NCBI GenBank assembly: GCA_020002185.1
Contig: CM034533.1
Location: forward strand, 67,368,119-67,432,118
Reading direction: 5' to 3'
Length of the DNA: 64,000 nucleotides
Source: Paraescarpia echinospica
Taxonomy: Eukaryota > Annelida > Polychaeta > Sabellida > Siboglinidae
This document shows positions 1 through 11,674 of this stretch, in pieces. The translations under genes and the position numbers were made by a program. Numbering within the stretch: position 1 is the stretch's first letter; the number at the start of each line of letters is the position of its first letter. Under the pieces are notes generated by a model, which ran no database searches, was not told the DNA's origin, and saw nothing but the letters and a program-made list of their open reading frames with translations.

Positions 1-720
1 AGAAGAGCCCAGTGTTCAACGTTTTCTCGGTCCCAGCTACCACCGACTTGCCGGAATCGAGCCATCCACTGAGATTGCACATGTCAGCCTCTGATGGACA
101 GTTCATAGCAACCAATGAAAACAGTTTTCGTCACGTCGAAAACGTTTGCTGGCCGGTTCTCTCCCATCATCATGAGGTAACGGATCACGAACACCTCTTC
201 TTCTGACAACAGGGTAGTAAGTGCCGCAAACTTATTCATTTGCGACGTGATATCCTGAAGACGTCCTCCAGCTGCTGAAACCATAGGCAGCAGTCATCGT
301 GTGTCATCGAACGACAGGCTATCTTGTGCCCCTTTGAATCGCTCGACGAGGCGACTGCTGATGGCGTGGCAGGTGGAGGAGGTTCAGGATGAGCGGCTTG
401 CTTCGAACATAATATCTTCTGGCTGAGATGATGTAAGTTTTGGACGTCTCTATGTCTTCACTCACTGTCCATTTCCCTGCGGCCACATCGCTCACTTCCA
501 CAGCCTCCAGCAACGGCAAGACATGAGCATCAAATTGTGGAATTTGTCGAGAGCTCCCACCATGTTTTTTTGAAGGTCCTGAACTGTGTCGCGAGCATCG
601 TCCTCCCGTTTCACCCTGTCAAATCGGGCGGTGATGTTGGTGATGTGACTCTTAGCCGACGACCAACGAGTTTGAATTATCTGCAGACACTCAGCCATCC
701 CGATAGTTTATCCTGATGAC
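1..720 (-). pseudogene. Decayed gag-like retroelement fragment
   Basis: Short minus-strand reading frames follow one another in different frames. One encodes MAECLQIIQTRW followed by a charged helical stretch; the next contains EAVEVSDVAAGKW; the last contains NKFAALTTLLSEEE and VIRYLMMMG. A WFQQLED segment lies in a neighbouring frame just before that last block. The order helical N-terminus, then a WFxQLE-type block, then an alanine/leucine-rich block resembles the capsid-like part of invertebrate Ty3/gypsy Gag proteins. The frame is broken at least twice and no protease or RT follows within the window. The family assignment is from memory of such proteins and is tentative; an unknown decayed host gene is the alternative. 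Confidence 0.35.
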
Positions 721-2432
721 TTGTGTAACCGATGGATAACGCAGGGATGTGCAGTCAAGCATGACGCGACAGGCAAAGCAGGGCAGACAAAGCAGTCAAG
801 CGTGATGTGCCGGAGTGGTTGTGTGTGATCAGCCATGACGGGCTCGAGCAGACATGTGGATGAATAACATTTTCTCTTTTGGTAAAGATTTTGCATTCGC
901 CACCTCACCGTGCATTGTCATGGGAAATGCTTCCGGCCTGGCTGACCATCTGTCGATTACAGTGAGCAATGTGGTCTTTCCTTCACAACGTGGATGACTG
1001 AATCGCCAAGTCGGTGCTGGTAATCATTCAAACAGCATTTTCGTATGCACCTGGACTTTTGCTTTCTGACATGCATGACTTGGTTCATTTGGTTACATCC
1101 TTCCCCATGCCGTGTCACCAATATGACTGCCATGCTGGCCTTTATCCCTAAGTGTAACAAACTGTGGAGATCGTCAAACACGATGTGTTGCAAAGCCTTT
1201 GTAAGTAGAACACGTGCCGGCATCATGCCGGTGCGCATACTGAACAATGTTTACAGATTATTCTTGCAATCGACTACATAAAATGTAACTATTTCTCAAG
1301 AGACACAATGTTTTAATGCAGAGTTTCATAACTTCTGGTGTGACCTAAAGACGATTCTTTTCCAGTGGTCATGCGGCTTATGGGTCTGCTGTGGAACTTC
1401 TCGATAACAAGACGCGAGTTGGAGGTGAACTATGCTTTCTTACATTTTACACTGCAGACTGCAACCTGAGATACAGTGGTGGAGTAGCAGAAATGATCGG
1501 ACAAGGCTGTATGCCAAGTTTGATTATTTGGTCTCCATTGACAGACTGCAACAAAATTCAGATCACAAAGATATCGTTTTATTTCACACGCCTAATATTT
1601 TTAGCAAATTTCAAGGTTTGGACTATGTATTATTTTGCCACACTTAGCCTGTCAGGGATACCGAGTTCAATACCCGGACTTGACCCATAATTTTTTATGT
1701 ATTATTATTATTTAATAAGATACTTAAAATAATAATTACATTTCAGTCATACCATTTGTTTTATAATATGACTTAAATAAAAAAAAACATATACTGCCTT
1801 TTTTCTCCGGGCAACGCCGGGTAACTTGGCTAGCATACAACAGTACATGCCTACACAAGTGTGACACATTTTGAAGCATAATGGACATATAAATAACAGT
1901 GAGACTCAATAATATATAATGGACATATAAATAACAGTGAGACTCAATAATATATAATTTTTTCGCCCGGTCAGCTCAAATGTCCCACCGTCCAAAATAA
2001 ACTCAGTCTATCCAAAATACGGGTGGATGGATCTCTAGATAAAGCTTTGGCAGAGCTACCAAGTCTCACACATTTAGTGTCCATCTCACACTCTTAACAC
2101 ATGAACATGTTAATCTCACGCATATATGTTCTTTCCAAAAATATTTATAAGCACAGGCTTATTTTTATGCAAATGTTGATATATTTATTCGTTGATATAT
2201 TTATTCATATGCACTGTGTGAAAATTTGAATAATTAAAGGTGTTATGGTAGTATGTTGAGCTTTATAAATAAAATTATTATTACCACCTAGCATCCTGTT
2301 GAGAAACTACAGTGCTGTCACCTATTGTCATGATGGGAATTAGATGTCACGCATATTTCCGGACACAACTTGGCAGCTCTGCTATGGTAGTGTGTTGAGC
2401 AACGTGAAGCAAGAAAGCGTTTGTGTCTGCAG
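721..2432. other. Intronic or upstream sequence with no supported gene
   Basis: No convincing exon was found. A minus-strand frame at 957-1247 is open but not recognised; it may continue the decayed element to its left. Around 1640-1830 the sequence has a tRNA-like B-box resemblance (gttcaatacccgg) and the string cgggcaacgccgggtaact, which looks like the end of a dispersed repeat. The rest is AT-rich. Since NPC1 exons begin at 2433, most of this is probably NPC1 intron. Confidence 0.4.
1881..1956. repeat. Tandem duplication, 38-bp unit, two copies
   Basis: The segment starting atggacatataaataacagt at 1881 is repeated without visible change from 1919. It is a simple local duplication in non-coding DNA. 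Confidence 0.9.
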
Positions 2433-2610
2433 CCACCTACTTCATGACCTATCACACTGTGCTGAAGAACTCAAGTGACTTCATCGGTGCCCTGCGAGAG
2501 GCGAGGCGTCTTGCAGACAACATCACAAAGACAATCGCCTACTGGCAACAGAACGACTCCTCAGAGGAGACAGATTGGGGCATGACGACAGAACAGGTGT
2601 TTCCCTACAG
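2433..2610 (+). CDS. NPC1: NPC1 internal exon (fifth from the 3' end)
   Basis: NPC1 is the multi-pass late-endosomal/lysosomal membrane protein that receives cholesterol from NPC2 and exports it from the lumen. This exon encodes [17 protein letters not shown] and a helical stretch ending VFPY, matching the luminal segment just before the last transmembrane bundle of animal NPC1. The acceptor is ctgcag at 2427-2432 and the donor is AG|gtgcgt at 2610/2611. The exon begins in phase 1 and ends with two bases of a codon, completed to Ser by the next exon, as in vertebrate NPC1 (VFPYS). Upstream exons lie outside the window. Later exons carry NPC1-type rather than NPC1L1-type residues. Confidence 0.9.
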
Positions 2611-2697
2611 GTGCGTGTCTGTTCTTCCTGTAGTTCCCTCATGGCACAGGGTTGAAGGCCAGCCCTAATGTTTCATCACTTTTGCTATAGTTGCCAG

Positions 2698-2825
2698 CCA
2701 CTGCTCCCTGTCAGCAGTCCCTCCCTCCATTGCTACCTGTCAGCATTCCCTCCCTCCACTGCTCCCTGTCAGCAGTCCCTCCCTCCACTGCTCCCTGTCA
2801 GCAGTCCCTCCCTCCACCTTCCATC
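2698..2825. repeat. 29-bp minisatellite, about four copies
   Basis: A pyrimidine-rich unit containing ctgtcagcagtccctccctc repeats with a 29-bp period in the intron directly after the first NPC1 exon. It reads open in several frames because it lacks stop codons, but it is not coding. Confidence 0.85.
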
Positions 2826-3352
2826 TTCATGCTTTTGTCTCATTTCCACTGTGATCTTTTCCTGCAGTTGTGAGGTTTCACTGTCTGTGTTATCTTTGGT
2901 AGTCTGCTACATTTTCTTCAAGTGACCTGTTCATATGATCTGGCTTATTCGTCTTTCCATTAAGTTGAACTTCACACAATATTATATTTGTTTTTTGATC
3001 AGTCAATCGTTTGTTTGATCATTCATTCATTTGTTCATCATCTTTTTACAAAACAAAACAAGATATTCTTACCTAATGTGGTCTTCTGAGAACACATTAC
3101 CTTTCATCCCTAAGCAGGCCTATTACATCAGCAACCCAACTTTTGTTAGGAAGTATTAAGCCATACTCCAGTTACTGTGCAAAATGTATTTCTTAACATT
3201 TTCACTCCACTGCCTTCCAATTTTGAATATGCCACTTTTTATTATAATAATTAGAATGACTGACATTGAAATAGAACTCGGTATTTCATAGTTAGTACGC
3301 CTGTGCCAACACCAGTTACATCAAATGAAAACTTCAGTATTCCATTTGAACT

Positions 3353-3501
3353 TTGCTTTACCGTCACCTCGATAATACAGCCACTTCGCAATTAAGGTCA
3401 CTTTTGGACAGGAAATTAGTCCCACTAATAAGGTCACCTCGCTATTCAGGTCACTTTTGCCCAGACCCAAGGGCGACCTTAATAGGGAGGTTCCACTGTA
3501 T
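3353..3501. mobile_element. pogo/Tigger-like MITE fragment
   Basis: The right end reads gggaggttccactgta, the reverse complement of the tacagtggaacctccc terminus typical of pogo-like elements in invertebrates. Internally, ggtcacctcg and ggtcactttt blocks recur. No matching left inverted repeat is obvious, so this is a fragment in the NPC1 intron. Confidence 0.45.
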
Positions 3502-3578
3502 TTCCTAGTTACTAAGTATGTGCCAACACCATGAAATGAAAACTTGTTATATTCTGTATTTTCCTGTATATTTTCCAG

Positions 3579-3810
3579 TATCTTCTACGTGTTCTACGAG
3601 CAGTATCTGACCATTTGGTACGACACGGGCTTCATTCTCGGCGTCAGTGGAGCCGCCATATTTGTTGTGACCTTCATCCTGCTTGGCTGCGACCTCTGGA
3701 CGTCAGCCATTGTCAGCGTTACCATAGCGATGATTGTAATCAGCATGTTCTCCCTCATGTTCCTGTGGAGTATCTCCCTCAACGCTATCTCCCTTGTTAA
3801 TCTCGTCATG
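3579..3810 (+). CDS. NPC1: NPC1 internal exon, transmembrane segments
   Basis: The exon starts after ttttccag and ends ATG|gtaagt at 3810/3811. It encodes [12 protein letters not shown], then hydrophobic helices containing [16 protein letters not shown] and the block [16 protein letters not shown]. These are the first membrane helices of the C-terminal bundle of NPC1 and align with the human protein without gaps as far as I can tell by eye. The first base completes a Ser codon from the previous exon. It ends in phase 0, and the next exon begins with the codon expected after LVNLVM. Confidence 0.93.
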
Positions 3811-3910
3811 GTAAGTGGTCATTTACAATTGTTGGCGTTTACAAATTCTTACTTACTTACTGCCTATTACGCCTACTGGCTTTTAGAGCAGTGACAAAGT
3901 TCCTCCACAC

Positions 3911-5845
3911 CAATCTGTCTCTTGCCATCCTCTCAAGGGTGGTCCATCTTTGTTCTGCCTCCTTCATCTCTGTCTCTTGCCATCCTCTCAAGGGTGGTCC
4001 ATCTTTGTTCTGCCTCCTTCATCTCTGTCTCTTGCCATTCTCTCAAGGGTGGCCCATCTTTGTTCTGCCTCCTTCATCTCTGTTTCTTGCCATCCTCTCA
4101 AGGGTGGCCCATCTTTGTTCTGCGTCCTTCATCTCTGTCTCGTGCTATCCTCTCAAGGGTGGCCCAGCTTTGTCCTGCCTCCTTCATCTATGTCTCTTAC
4201 CAACCTCTCCAGGGTGGCCCAGCTTTGTCCTGCCTCCTTCATCTCTGTCTCTTGCCAACCTCTCAAGGGTGGCCCAGCTTTGTCCTGTTTCCTTCATCTC
4301 TGTTGCTTGTTAACCTCTCAACGGTGGCCCAGCTTTGTCCTGCCTCTTTCATTTCTGTCTCTTGCCAGCCTCTCCAAGGTGGCCCAGCTTTGTCCTGCCT
4401 CCTTCATCTCTGTCGCTTGCCAACCTCTCAAGGGTGGCCCAACTTTGTCCTGCCTCCTTCATCTCTGTCCCTTGCCGACCTCTCAAGGGTGGTCCATCTT
4501 TGTCATGCCTCCTTCATCTCTGTCTCTTGCCGACCTCTCAAGGGTGGCCTAGCTTTGTCCTGCCTCCTTCATCTCTGTCTCTTGCCGACCTCTCAAGGGT
4601 GGTCCATCTTTGTCCTGCCTCCTTCATCTCTGTCTCTTGCCAACCTCTCAAGGGTGGCCCAGCTTTGTCCTGCCTCCTTCATCTCTGTTTCTTGCCAACC
4701 TCTCAAGGGTGGCCCAACTTTGTCCTGCCTCCTTCATCTCTGTCCCTTGCCGACCTCTCAAGGGTGGTCCATCTTTGTCATGCCTCCTTCATCTCTGTCT
4801 CTTGCCGACCTCTCAAGGGTGGCCCAGCTTTGTCCTGCCTCCTTCATCTCTGTCTCTTGCCGACCTCTCAAGGGTGGTCCATCTTTGTCATGCCTCCTTC
4901 ATCTCTGTCTCTTGCCAACCTCTCAAGGGTGGCCCAGCTTTGTCCTGCCTCCTTCATCTCTGTCTCTTACCAACCTCTTCAGGGTGGCCCAGCTTTGTCC
5001 TGCCTCCTTCATCTCTGTCTCTTGCCGACCTCTCAAGGGTGGTCCATCTTTGTCATGCCTCCTTCATCTCTGTCTCTTGCCAACCTCTCAAGGGTGGCCC
5101 AGCTTTGTCCTGCCTCCTTCATCTCTGTCTCTTACCAACCTCTCCAGGGTGGCCCAGCTTTGTCCTGCCTCCTTCATCTCTGTCTCTTGCCAACCTCTCA
5201 AGGGTGGTCCATCTTTGTCATGCCTCCTTCATCTCTGTCTCTTGCCGACCTCTCAAGGGTGGTCCATCTTTGTCATGCCTCCTTCATCTCTGTCTCTTGC
5301 CAACCTCTCAAGGGTGGCCCAGCTTTGTCCTGCCTCCTTCATCTCTGTCTCATACCAACCTCTCCAGGGTGACCCAGCTTTGTCCTGCCTCCTTCATCTC
5401 TGTCTCTTGCCGACCTCTCAAGGGTGGTCCATCTTTGTCATGCCTCCTTCATCTCTGTCTCTTGCCGACCTCTCAAGGGTGGCCCAGCTTTGTCCTGCCT
5501 CCTTCATCTCGGTCTCATACCAACCTCTCCAGGGTGGCCCAGCTTTGTCCTGCCTCCATTATCTCTGTCTCTTGCCGACCTCTCAAGGGTGGTCCATCTT
5601 TGTCATGCCTCCTTCATCTCTGTCTCTTGCCGACCTCTCAAGGGTGGTCCATCTTTGTCATGCCTCCTTCATCTCTGTCTCTTGCCAACCTCTCAAGGGT
5701 GGCCCAGCTTTGTCCTCCCTCCTTCATCTCTGTCGCTTGCCAACCTCTCAAGGGTGGCCCAGCTTTGTCCTGCCTCTTTCATTTCTGTCTCTTGCCGACC
5801 TCTCAAGGGTGGTCCAACTTTGTCATGCCTCCTTCATCTCTGCAA
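3911..5845. repeat. 55-bp minisatellite, 35 units, in NPC1 intron
   Basis: The landmark tctcaagggt occurs first at 3931 and last at 5801. That is 1870 bp, exactly 34 periods of 55 bp, so no net indel accumulated over 35 units. Units come mainly as two variants, one with ggcccagctttgtcctg and one with ggtccatctttgtcatg, plus minor ccaacc/ccgacc and caagg/ccagg alternatives. Since 55 is not a multiple of three and the unit lacks stops, long open frames (up to about 670 codons) appear in all three plus frames. None shows coding signs and all are repeat artefacts. A copy of acaaattcttac flanks the array on the left (3838) and a similar caaattcttac on the right (5843). Confidence 0.95.
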
Positions 5846-5852
5846 ATTCTTA

Positions 5853-7192
5853 CCAGGGATGGATCAAGTACATGCACAATGTACTTAAGTACAAGTACTT
5901 TCAATTTTGCCAAGTCCTAATACAAGTACTCATCTAAAAATATAGGCAAGTACAAGTACTTTATGAAAAAACTCAAGTACAAGTACAAAGAAAAGTTTAG
6001 TCACGTACAGTCATGTACAGTCATGTACAATGCTACATTTCAACATATCTGAGGTTCTGAACAGATTGCAATTGACTACTATTCGGTCATTATCTTAAGC
6101 CAAGGCAGTTATATCTACCACAAAACTCCACAATAGAAATGAACTGGTGGTTTTATCTGAAGCCACAATATACTTCAGACATCGCTGCAGAGCACTGGGA
6201 CTGGCTTGAAGATTTCCTTTTGTCTGGTGCCCTAGTCAACAGCAAACAAACGTCAATGGAGGACTTCTTCAAAGCAGATTAACTGGTGTCATTCTGTGTG
6301 TGCTAGGTCAATGAAGGAAATCATCAAAGGTGATTGTTAGCTGCGCGTTTACGACAGTTCATCCGTAACAGGGCTACGCAGTCAGATGACGCTGCAGCGC
6401 ATTGCGACTGGCTAGAGGATTTCCTGTTGTCTGGTGCCCTAACCAACAGCAAACAAACAACAATGGAGGACTTCTTCAAAGCAGATTAACTGGTGTCATT
6501 CTGTGTGTGTTGTACAAGAAGTAGTAGTTACTGTGGACGTGGCTCAATGAGTCAATCCTTCAACAGATCAGGTTTTAGTGTGCTTGGATGCGACGTGCTC
6601 GCCTGTGTGTTTAAATCACTGTATTTCGTTACTTTTTCACAAAGGGTGGTCTGCGATATTATACTATGACTTCACTTAATAGTAACATTTGTAACTGTTT
6701 TATGTGTCATCTAAATAAATGTTACACAACAAAATATATTTCTGTTTGATCGACACCTGGCGAATAGTTTAAAAACTGTCACATACAATACTGCCACCTA
6801 GCGGGTAAACACGTACACGCATATAATGAATTCACGGATGTAACAAACTCGTTAGCTACCAACAAAGTAGTTCGTTATAAGCGCGTTGCACTGTAACTGA
6901 CTCATGGCTTCAAATCTCAGCTGACCTGCCTGTAAGTGCCTGTGCTTCTCCTCCACTTTATGCGTATAAACCAATCAACACGTAGTCACGCACCATCAGT
7001 TATGTTTCATGTTATTAAGCTTTGTGCAAAATAACAGTAAATATACAACAATTTTCAGTGTAGCCAATTTTTTTTTAATCCTTCAGATAGAGCCAAATAC
7101 TTAATGAAAACATAGAAAGTACTTGGACTTGGAAAGTACTTTCCTAAGTACTGTCCAAGTACTTTGACGGTCAAGTACAAGTCCAAGTACTG
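5853..7192. mobile_element. Non-autonomous hAT-like element with AAGTAC subterminal repeats
   Basis: The left end begins cagggatggatcaagtacat and is followed by dense aagtac/gtactt motifs to about 6010. The right end from about 7110 to 7192 has the same motif in both orientations and ends near gtccaagtactgcactc. This resembles Tol2-type hAT termini, which carry AAGTACTT subterminal motifs. The inverted termini match only partly, and I could not fix an 8-bp target duplication. Inside is a duplicated segment of about 140 bp (separate entry) and no transposase ORF. It lies directly after the 55-bp minisatellite in the NPC1 intron. Confidence 0.5.
6160..6510 (+). repeat. Direct duplication (~140 bp) with a conserved short peptide
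   Basis: Segments at about 6185-6300 and 6385-6510 are close copies. Both encode a short peptide of the form DWLEDFLLSGAL...MEDFFKAD and end at a TAA. The copies differ at scattered sites. This looks like the C-terminal end of a lost transposon protein duplicated inside the element, but I do not recognise the family. Confidence 0.5.
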
Positions 7193-8945
7193 CACTCAGC
7201 AAAATGGCAAGTTCTCATGAAGTACTTTAAAATGTTGATAATTTTCCACATTAAAGGTTATACGTATTTTATGTGAATGAATGAGTCTTTATTTCAACAA
7301 TAGATAGACATAATAATAGTGAATATTTCATTATAGAAATGTACCAATGTCGAAAAAGGACAAGAAGTGTAATTAATACTTATAATTACTTGCCATAACC
7401 GTGTTATGACATGGTACATGCAAAGGACATGTCATATCATCACATATCATAACAATGTTTACAAAACATTTATTTTTCAATCAGTATGGTTATGCAATTT
7501 ATATGCAACTGACAATTTTATAATTAGTATATGGGCTTTGACCCTCCATCCTTTTGTATGCTCTGTACACAGGTAAATGTCAACAATTGTGGATCCTTTG
7601 TGGGCACCTCATTGGGGTCTCTAAGGCTTGAGCGGTGGTTATCGTGTCAGTTGATTTCTTTACTTTTTTATTCTTAGAACATTACCTGGTAGTAGGTGTT
7701 GATATGAACATATGTACTACAAAAGAAAACATGGCATTAATGCCATATGTCACCAGTCCGCCCTTTAAAAACTACTACTTTGTGTGTCTCTGTGGATTCG
7801 CTCGCCGTGAATGCCTATCATATAGTCTGGTTATTCTGATACCAGTATCTTGTTTTGTGAAGATTACATAATTGCATTGTGATGTTAAATAACCACTGCT
7901 GATGGCAGTCTTTTTGTTTTGCGACCAAACGCCTGTTCCACGCTCGACAACGCTGTCATTTGTCAGTAACCCGGGGTTGACCTCTGACCAATCAGGTGCC
8001 ACCAAAACAGACTAGCACATGAGGCCGTAGGCATAAACACAAAGTTGTTCGACATTTAGTCATTACAAACACAGATTGCAGGGCTTAATTGGCTGGAAAA
8101 CATGGGGATATCTCAAAAACAGATGTCTCCGTCAATTTGTATTAAAATAAACTGCTTGCCAATGAAAAAACGTCAGTACTTAATTTTTTGTTAACTGCTA
8201 TAGTTACGAAGCTAAAACTTGGCATGCAAACTGGCCTTATATATGTGCCAGATTACACAGGATTGATTTATGATCAGTGAAGGGCTGTGCCAAAAATACA
8301 CTTATTGTAACATTTTTATGAAGCTGTAGCACGCTTAATGTGCATTTGTTCACAAAACAAACCCGTACGAATGTCAATAATATGTTTGTGCTTATAAACA
8401 TACAAATTTTTCTTTCAGGGTATTTCTCAAAATGAAATAAAATGCCATTTTGAGCTGATTTTTGACATCATTTTTAATTGTCTTTAAAAGCATGTCACTA
8501 AACAATATAGAGACTTAATTCTTTTTGGACTAGAATAATGCTTGGTGTCTTAGGCAGAGTCTGAGAAAAACTTGTTAGTCTATTTTCAAAACTTTTACTA
8601 GAAATTATTCATTCAAAACAAGTATGTCTTCTGCCACCTTAAACCTGCCTCTTCAATTGAATTTTTGTTTGTCACAGTTTGGAATCATTTAGCAAAGAAT
8701 GAAACCTAGCTACTGCTACTCTGGGTAGTGAACTTGTCTGTTCCATTACCAATACTCACCCTCTCATAATATAAGTGCTATTAACCCCTGTTTACTATAA
8801 TTTGAATACTTCAAATTGCGAGCAATGTTTTGGGCAATTTGGGGGCTACATACATCAACATATTTCAATATATTATGAATTGAGGAACATACTAGGTTGA
8901 GTTAAATCTCAAATGTTGTTAAATATTTATTTGTCTGTCTTTCAG
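7193..8945. other. NPC1 intron, no feature recognised
   Basis: AT-rich intronic sequence between the hAT-like element and the next NPC1 exon. Open frames are short and without domain resemblance. Nothing else was identified. Confidence 0.6.
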
Positions 8946-9059
8946 GCTATGGGAATATCGGTTGAGTTCTGTTCACACATCGCGCGATCATTTGCCGTGT
9001 CGACACAAGGAGATCGAGTCGATCGAGCAAAGCATGCTGTCATCAACATGGGAAGTTCA
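8946..9059 (+). CDS. NPC1: NPC1 internal exon
   Basis: This 114-bp exon (phase 0 at both ends) lies between ctttcag and TCA|gtaagt. It encodes AMGISVEFCSHIARSF and ends in INMGSS. The GISVEFCSHI block is a hallmark of NPC1; the paralogue NPC1L1 has a different sequence here. It follows directly on LVNLVM of the previous exon and leads into VLSGITLTK of the next, as in vertebrate NPC1. It is in the unduplicated part just outside the left arm of the large inverted repeat. Confidence 0.93.
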
Positions 9060-9224
9060 GTAAGTATTAGTAGTAATTTTCTTCATATTCTTCAGGGCTT
9101 TTTGAAGGTTTTTCAACATGTATACAATCGGCTATATATCTACTAATTATAACATTTCGTATCGGCATGTGTGAAAAAACAAAGCACGTAAGTGCAGCAA
9201 ATTTTAAATCAAACTGAAAGCACA

Positions 9225-10860
9225 AAACATACCAAATTATACTAAAATTTTTGTTAGGTTTCGTGACCGAAGGTGTACAATAGTTCAAAACAATTATTTA
9301 CATACGTGGCACATGACAACTATTTTACATAAAAAAATGCCAAATTCATTTCCAAATAAAACAACAGTAAATTTTCTGACAAATAATGTAATATACTGTA
9401 TACACAACCAAAATATTAACCCTACCCTTATTTTTATAACCGTCGCCCAAGAAAATAATCAGCAATACATGTTCTAATTACAAGGTAACAGCTAATTTAG
9501 GTATCAAAATGTTTCGAATGATGAGACAGGTATTTGTAGTTAATGCTCACATAAATACTGTAGACGAACTTGAAAGAAAAACATAACATATGCTAAAATA
9601 TATTAACAATTTAGTTTTGTTTCATGAAAGGTGGGCATTAGTTGAAATCATTACTTACACATCTGGTGCATGACAATTATGTTTTATCTCCCACCAATCC
9701 CAGTTCATTTCAAAATACAACAACACTAGGTTTTCTGACAAACAATGTAATATTTGTCAACACCCTTGAACAGAGTCCTACTCTGGATATGAGTGTATAA
9801 ATAAAGTATATTATCATTATGAATATTTTGCGTACAAAACCGAAACACTAACCCAACCCCCTTGTTTTTCATAACCGCCGTCTTCAAACACAATCGACTA
9901 AATATCCACTATTTACACAGCTACATAGCTAATTTTTATTTCAAAATGTTTGGAAAAGTAAGATACGAATGTGAAATTAATATGAATGCCAATATTGCAG
10001 ACGTACTTGAAAGAAAAGCACAACATATGCTCTGATTGAGTTAACATTTTCATTTGGTTTAGTGACCGAAGGTGTACAATAGTTCAAGTCATTACTTACA
10101 CACGTGGCGCATCAGAGTTGTTTTTATCTTGCAACAATCCCAGTTCATTTTCAAATAAAATACCATTAGTTTGTCAGACAACGAATGTAATATATTGCAT
10201 ACAATGCCAAAACACTATAGCATATCCCTTAGTTTTCATTTCAAAACAAACGTACTCAAACACAATAAGCTATTATATATACTAATTGCAGAGCCACATA
10301 GCTAGTGTTGGTATCAACATCTTTGGAAATGTAATGTATGTATTTTAGAAATGTAATGTATGTAGATGTCAATATTGCTGACCAACTTGAAAGAAAAACA
10401 CAAAATAGGCTCAAATATGTTAACATTTTAGTTTGATTTAGTGACCAAAGTTGTACAATAGTTCAATGCATTACATACCCACATGGTGCATGACTATTAT
10501 TTGTTTATTTTACAACAATGCCAATTCATTTCCAAATAGAACAACATTAGCTTGTAAAAAAAATTACTATCCTGCATACATAACCAAAACTCCAACATTA
10601 CCCGCTTACTTTTCATAACCGCATTAGTAAAAGACAATCGGTTATATATCTACTAATTACAGGACTGCGTAGCTAAATTTTGTATTGTTATGTTAGGTGT
10701 AGTATGTTACAAATTCGTAGTATGTATACATGTCAATATTATATACATAACTTAAAGTAAAGCCAATATTATGCCACCAGAGAGTAAATTTTTATTTGGT
10801 TTCGTGACAAAAGGTGAATAATATTTCATACCATTACTTGCATTCGTGGCATGACAACAC
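9225..10860. repeat. ~400-bp intronic tandem repeat, about five diverged copies
   Basis: The block gaccgaaggtgtacaatagt or close variants recurs near 9259, 9630 (eroded), 10065, 10443 and 10805. Each is followed by cattacttacacacgtgg-like sequence, a catgacaattat-like stretch, and cattt(c)caaataaaacaac. Spacing is about 370-430 bp. The copies are clearly diverged, so the array is old. The same array is seen in reverse in the right arm of the large inverted repeat (about 36000-37150). Confidence 0.75.
9756..9825 (+). mobile_element. Short L2-like LINE 3' tail in left arm only
   Basis: The stretch beginning caacacccttgaacagagtc and ending gtgtataaataaagtatatt resembles the 3' tail of the LINE that ends at 43003 (aacacccgtgaacggg, then gtgtataaataaagtttatt). 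The right arm has no such sequence at the matching place near 36640, so it probably arrived after the duplication. Confidence 0.6.
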
Positions 10861-11674
10861 ATTTTCATAATTATTTTAATGTTCCTAAGCTAAAGACAAC
10901 GTCCCTGGAATCTCATATAATTTCAGATTAACATTTTTACTTGAAAACTTTATAATAGGTAAATTGCAATTTAAATGTAGCGACCAAGTTACAGCTTAAA
11001 ATTAACATATGTAGTTAGAAATTTAGGCATACTAGTATAGGCAATAATTTAGGCATACTAGTATAGGGCTAGGGATAATGGGAATGTACATAAACTCTGC
11101 ACCTTGTGATTAAACAGTGACCAGTGATCGAACACACAAAACAAATCGTTTCATTTGTTTTTAATTTTCAGTCTATACTAGAGTGTCCCAAGTTCGTGCA
11201 TCGCAAAATTCCATGACAATGCGGCATTATGTTCGTTCTCTCAAGCCTAAAGCGTGTACACAGAATATTAACATGCCAACCCAGTTTACTACCAATCAGA
11301 AACATTTATATACCGTTCTTCATCCTTCGAAAAAAACATATTGGCGCATTTTTTCCGGGAATTGTTACATCCCCAGGAGCACACCGCTTGCTTCCATGAC
11401 GCGCCGCTATTTGACTGCGCTTGCACTCGTAAGTGATTGGAGGGCGCCACATGTACTGGGTTGCGTCATAATGGACAGGAGTGTCTCATCTCCCTATTCC
11501 CAATATCTCTGGCTGTGTTACCGAGGTTGACCATAAAGCTAGGTTCGACTGTATGAACAAATGTATGTCTTGATTTTTTATGAAAAAGTAGATACAGTTT
11601 CACATGAATTCAAAATAACTGATCAGCTGTTAAAAAAGATCGGTTGAAATGACATTTGACCTCTTTCTGCACAG

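Noticed and set aside
2668..2925. Open frame over the 29-bp repeat
   Set aside because: Repeat artefact without domain or splice support.
3922..5937. Long open frame of about 670 codons with Leu/Ser/Pro-rich repeats
   Set aside because: It is produced by the stop-free 55-bp minisatellite, is matched by open frames in the other two phases, and lies in an NPC1 intron.
9225..10860. CRISPR-like array
   Set aside because: Units of about 400 bp, diverged, in a eukaryotic intron; no short identical repeats with unique spacers.
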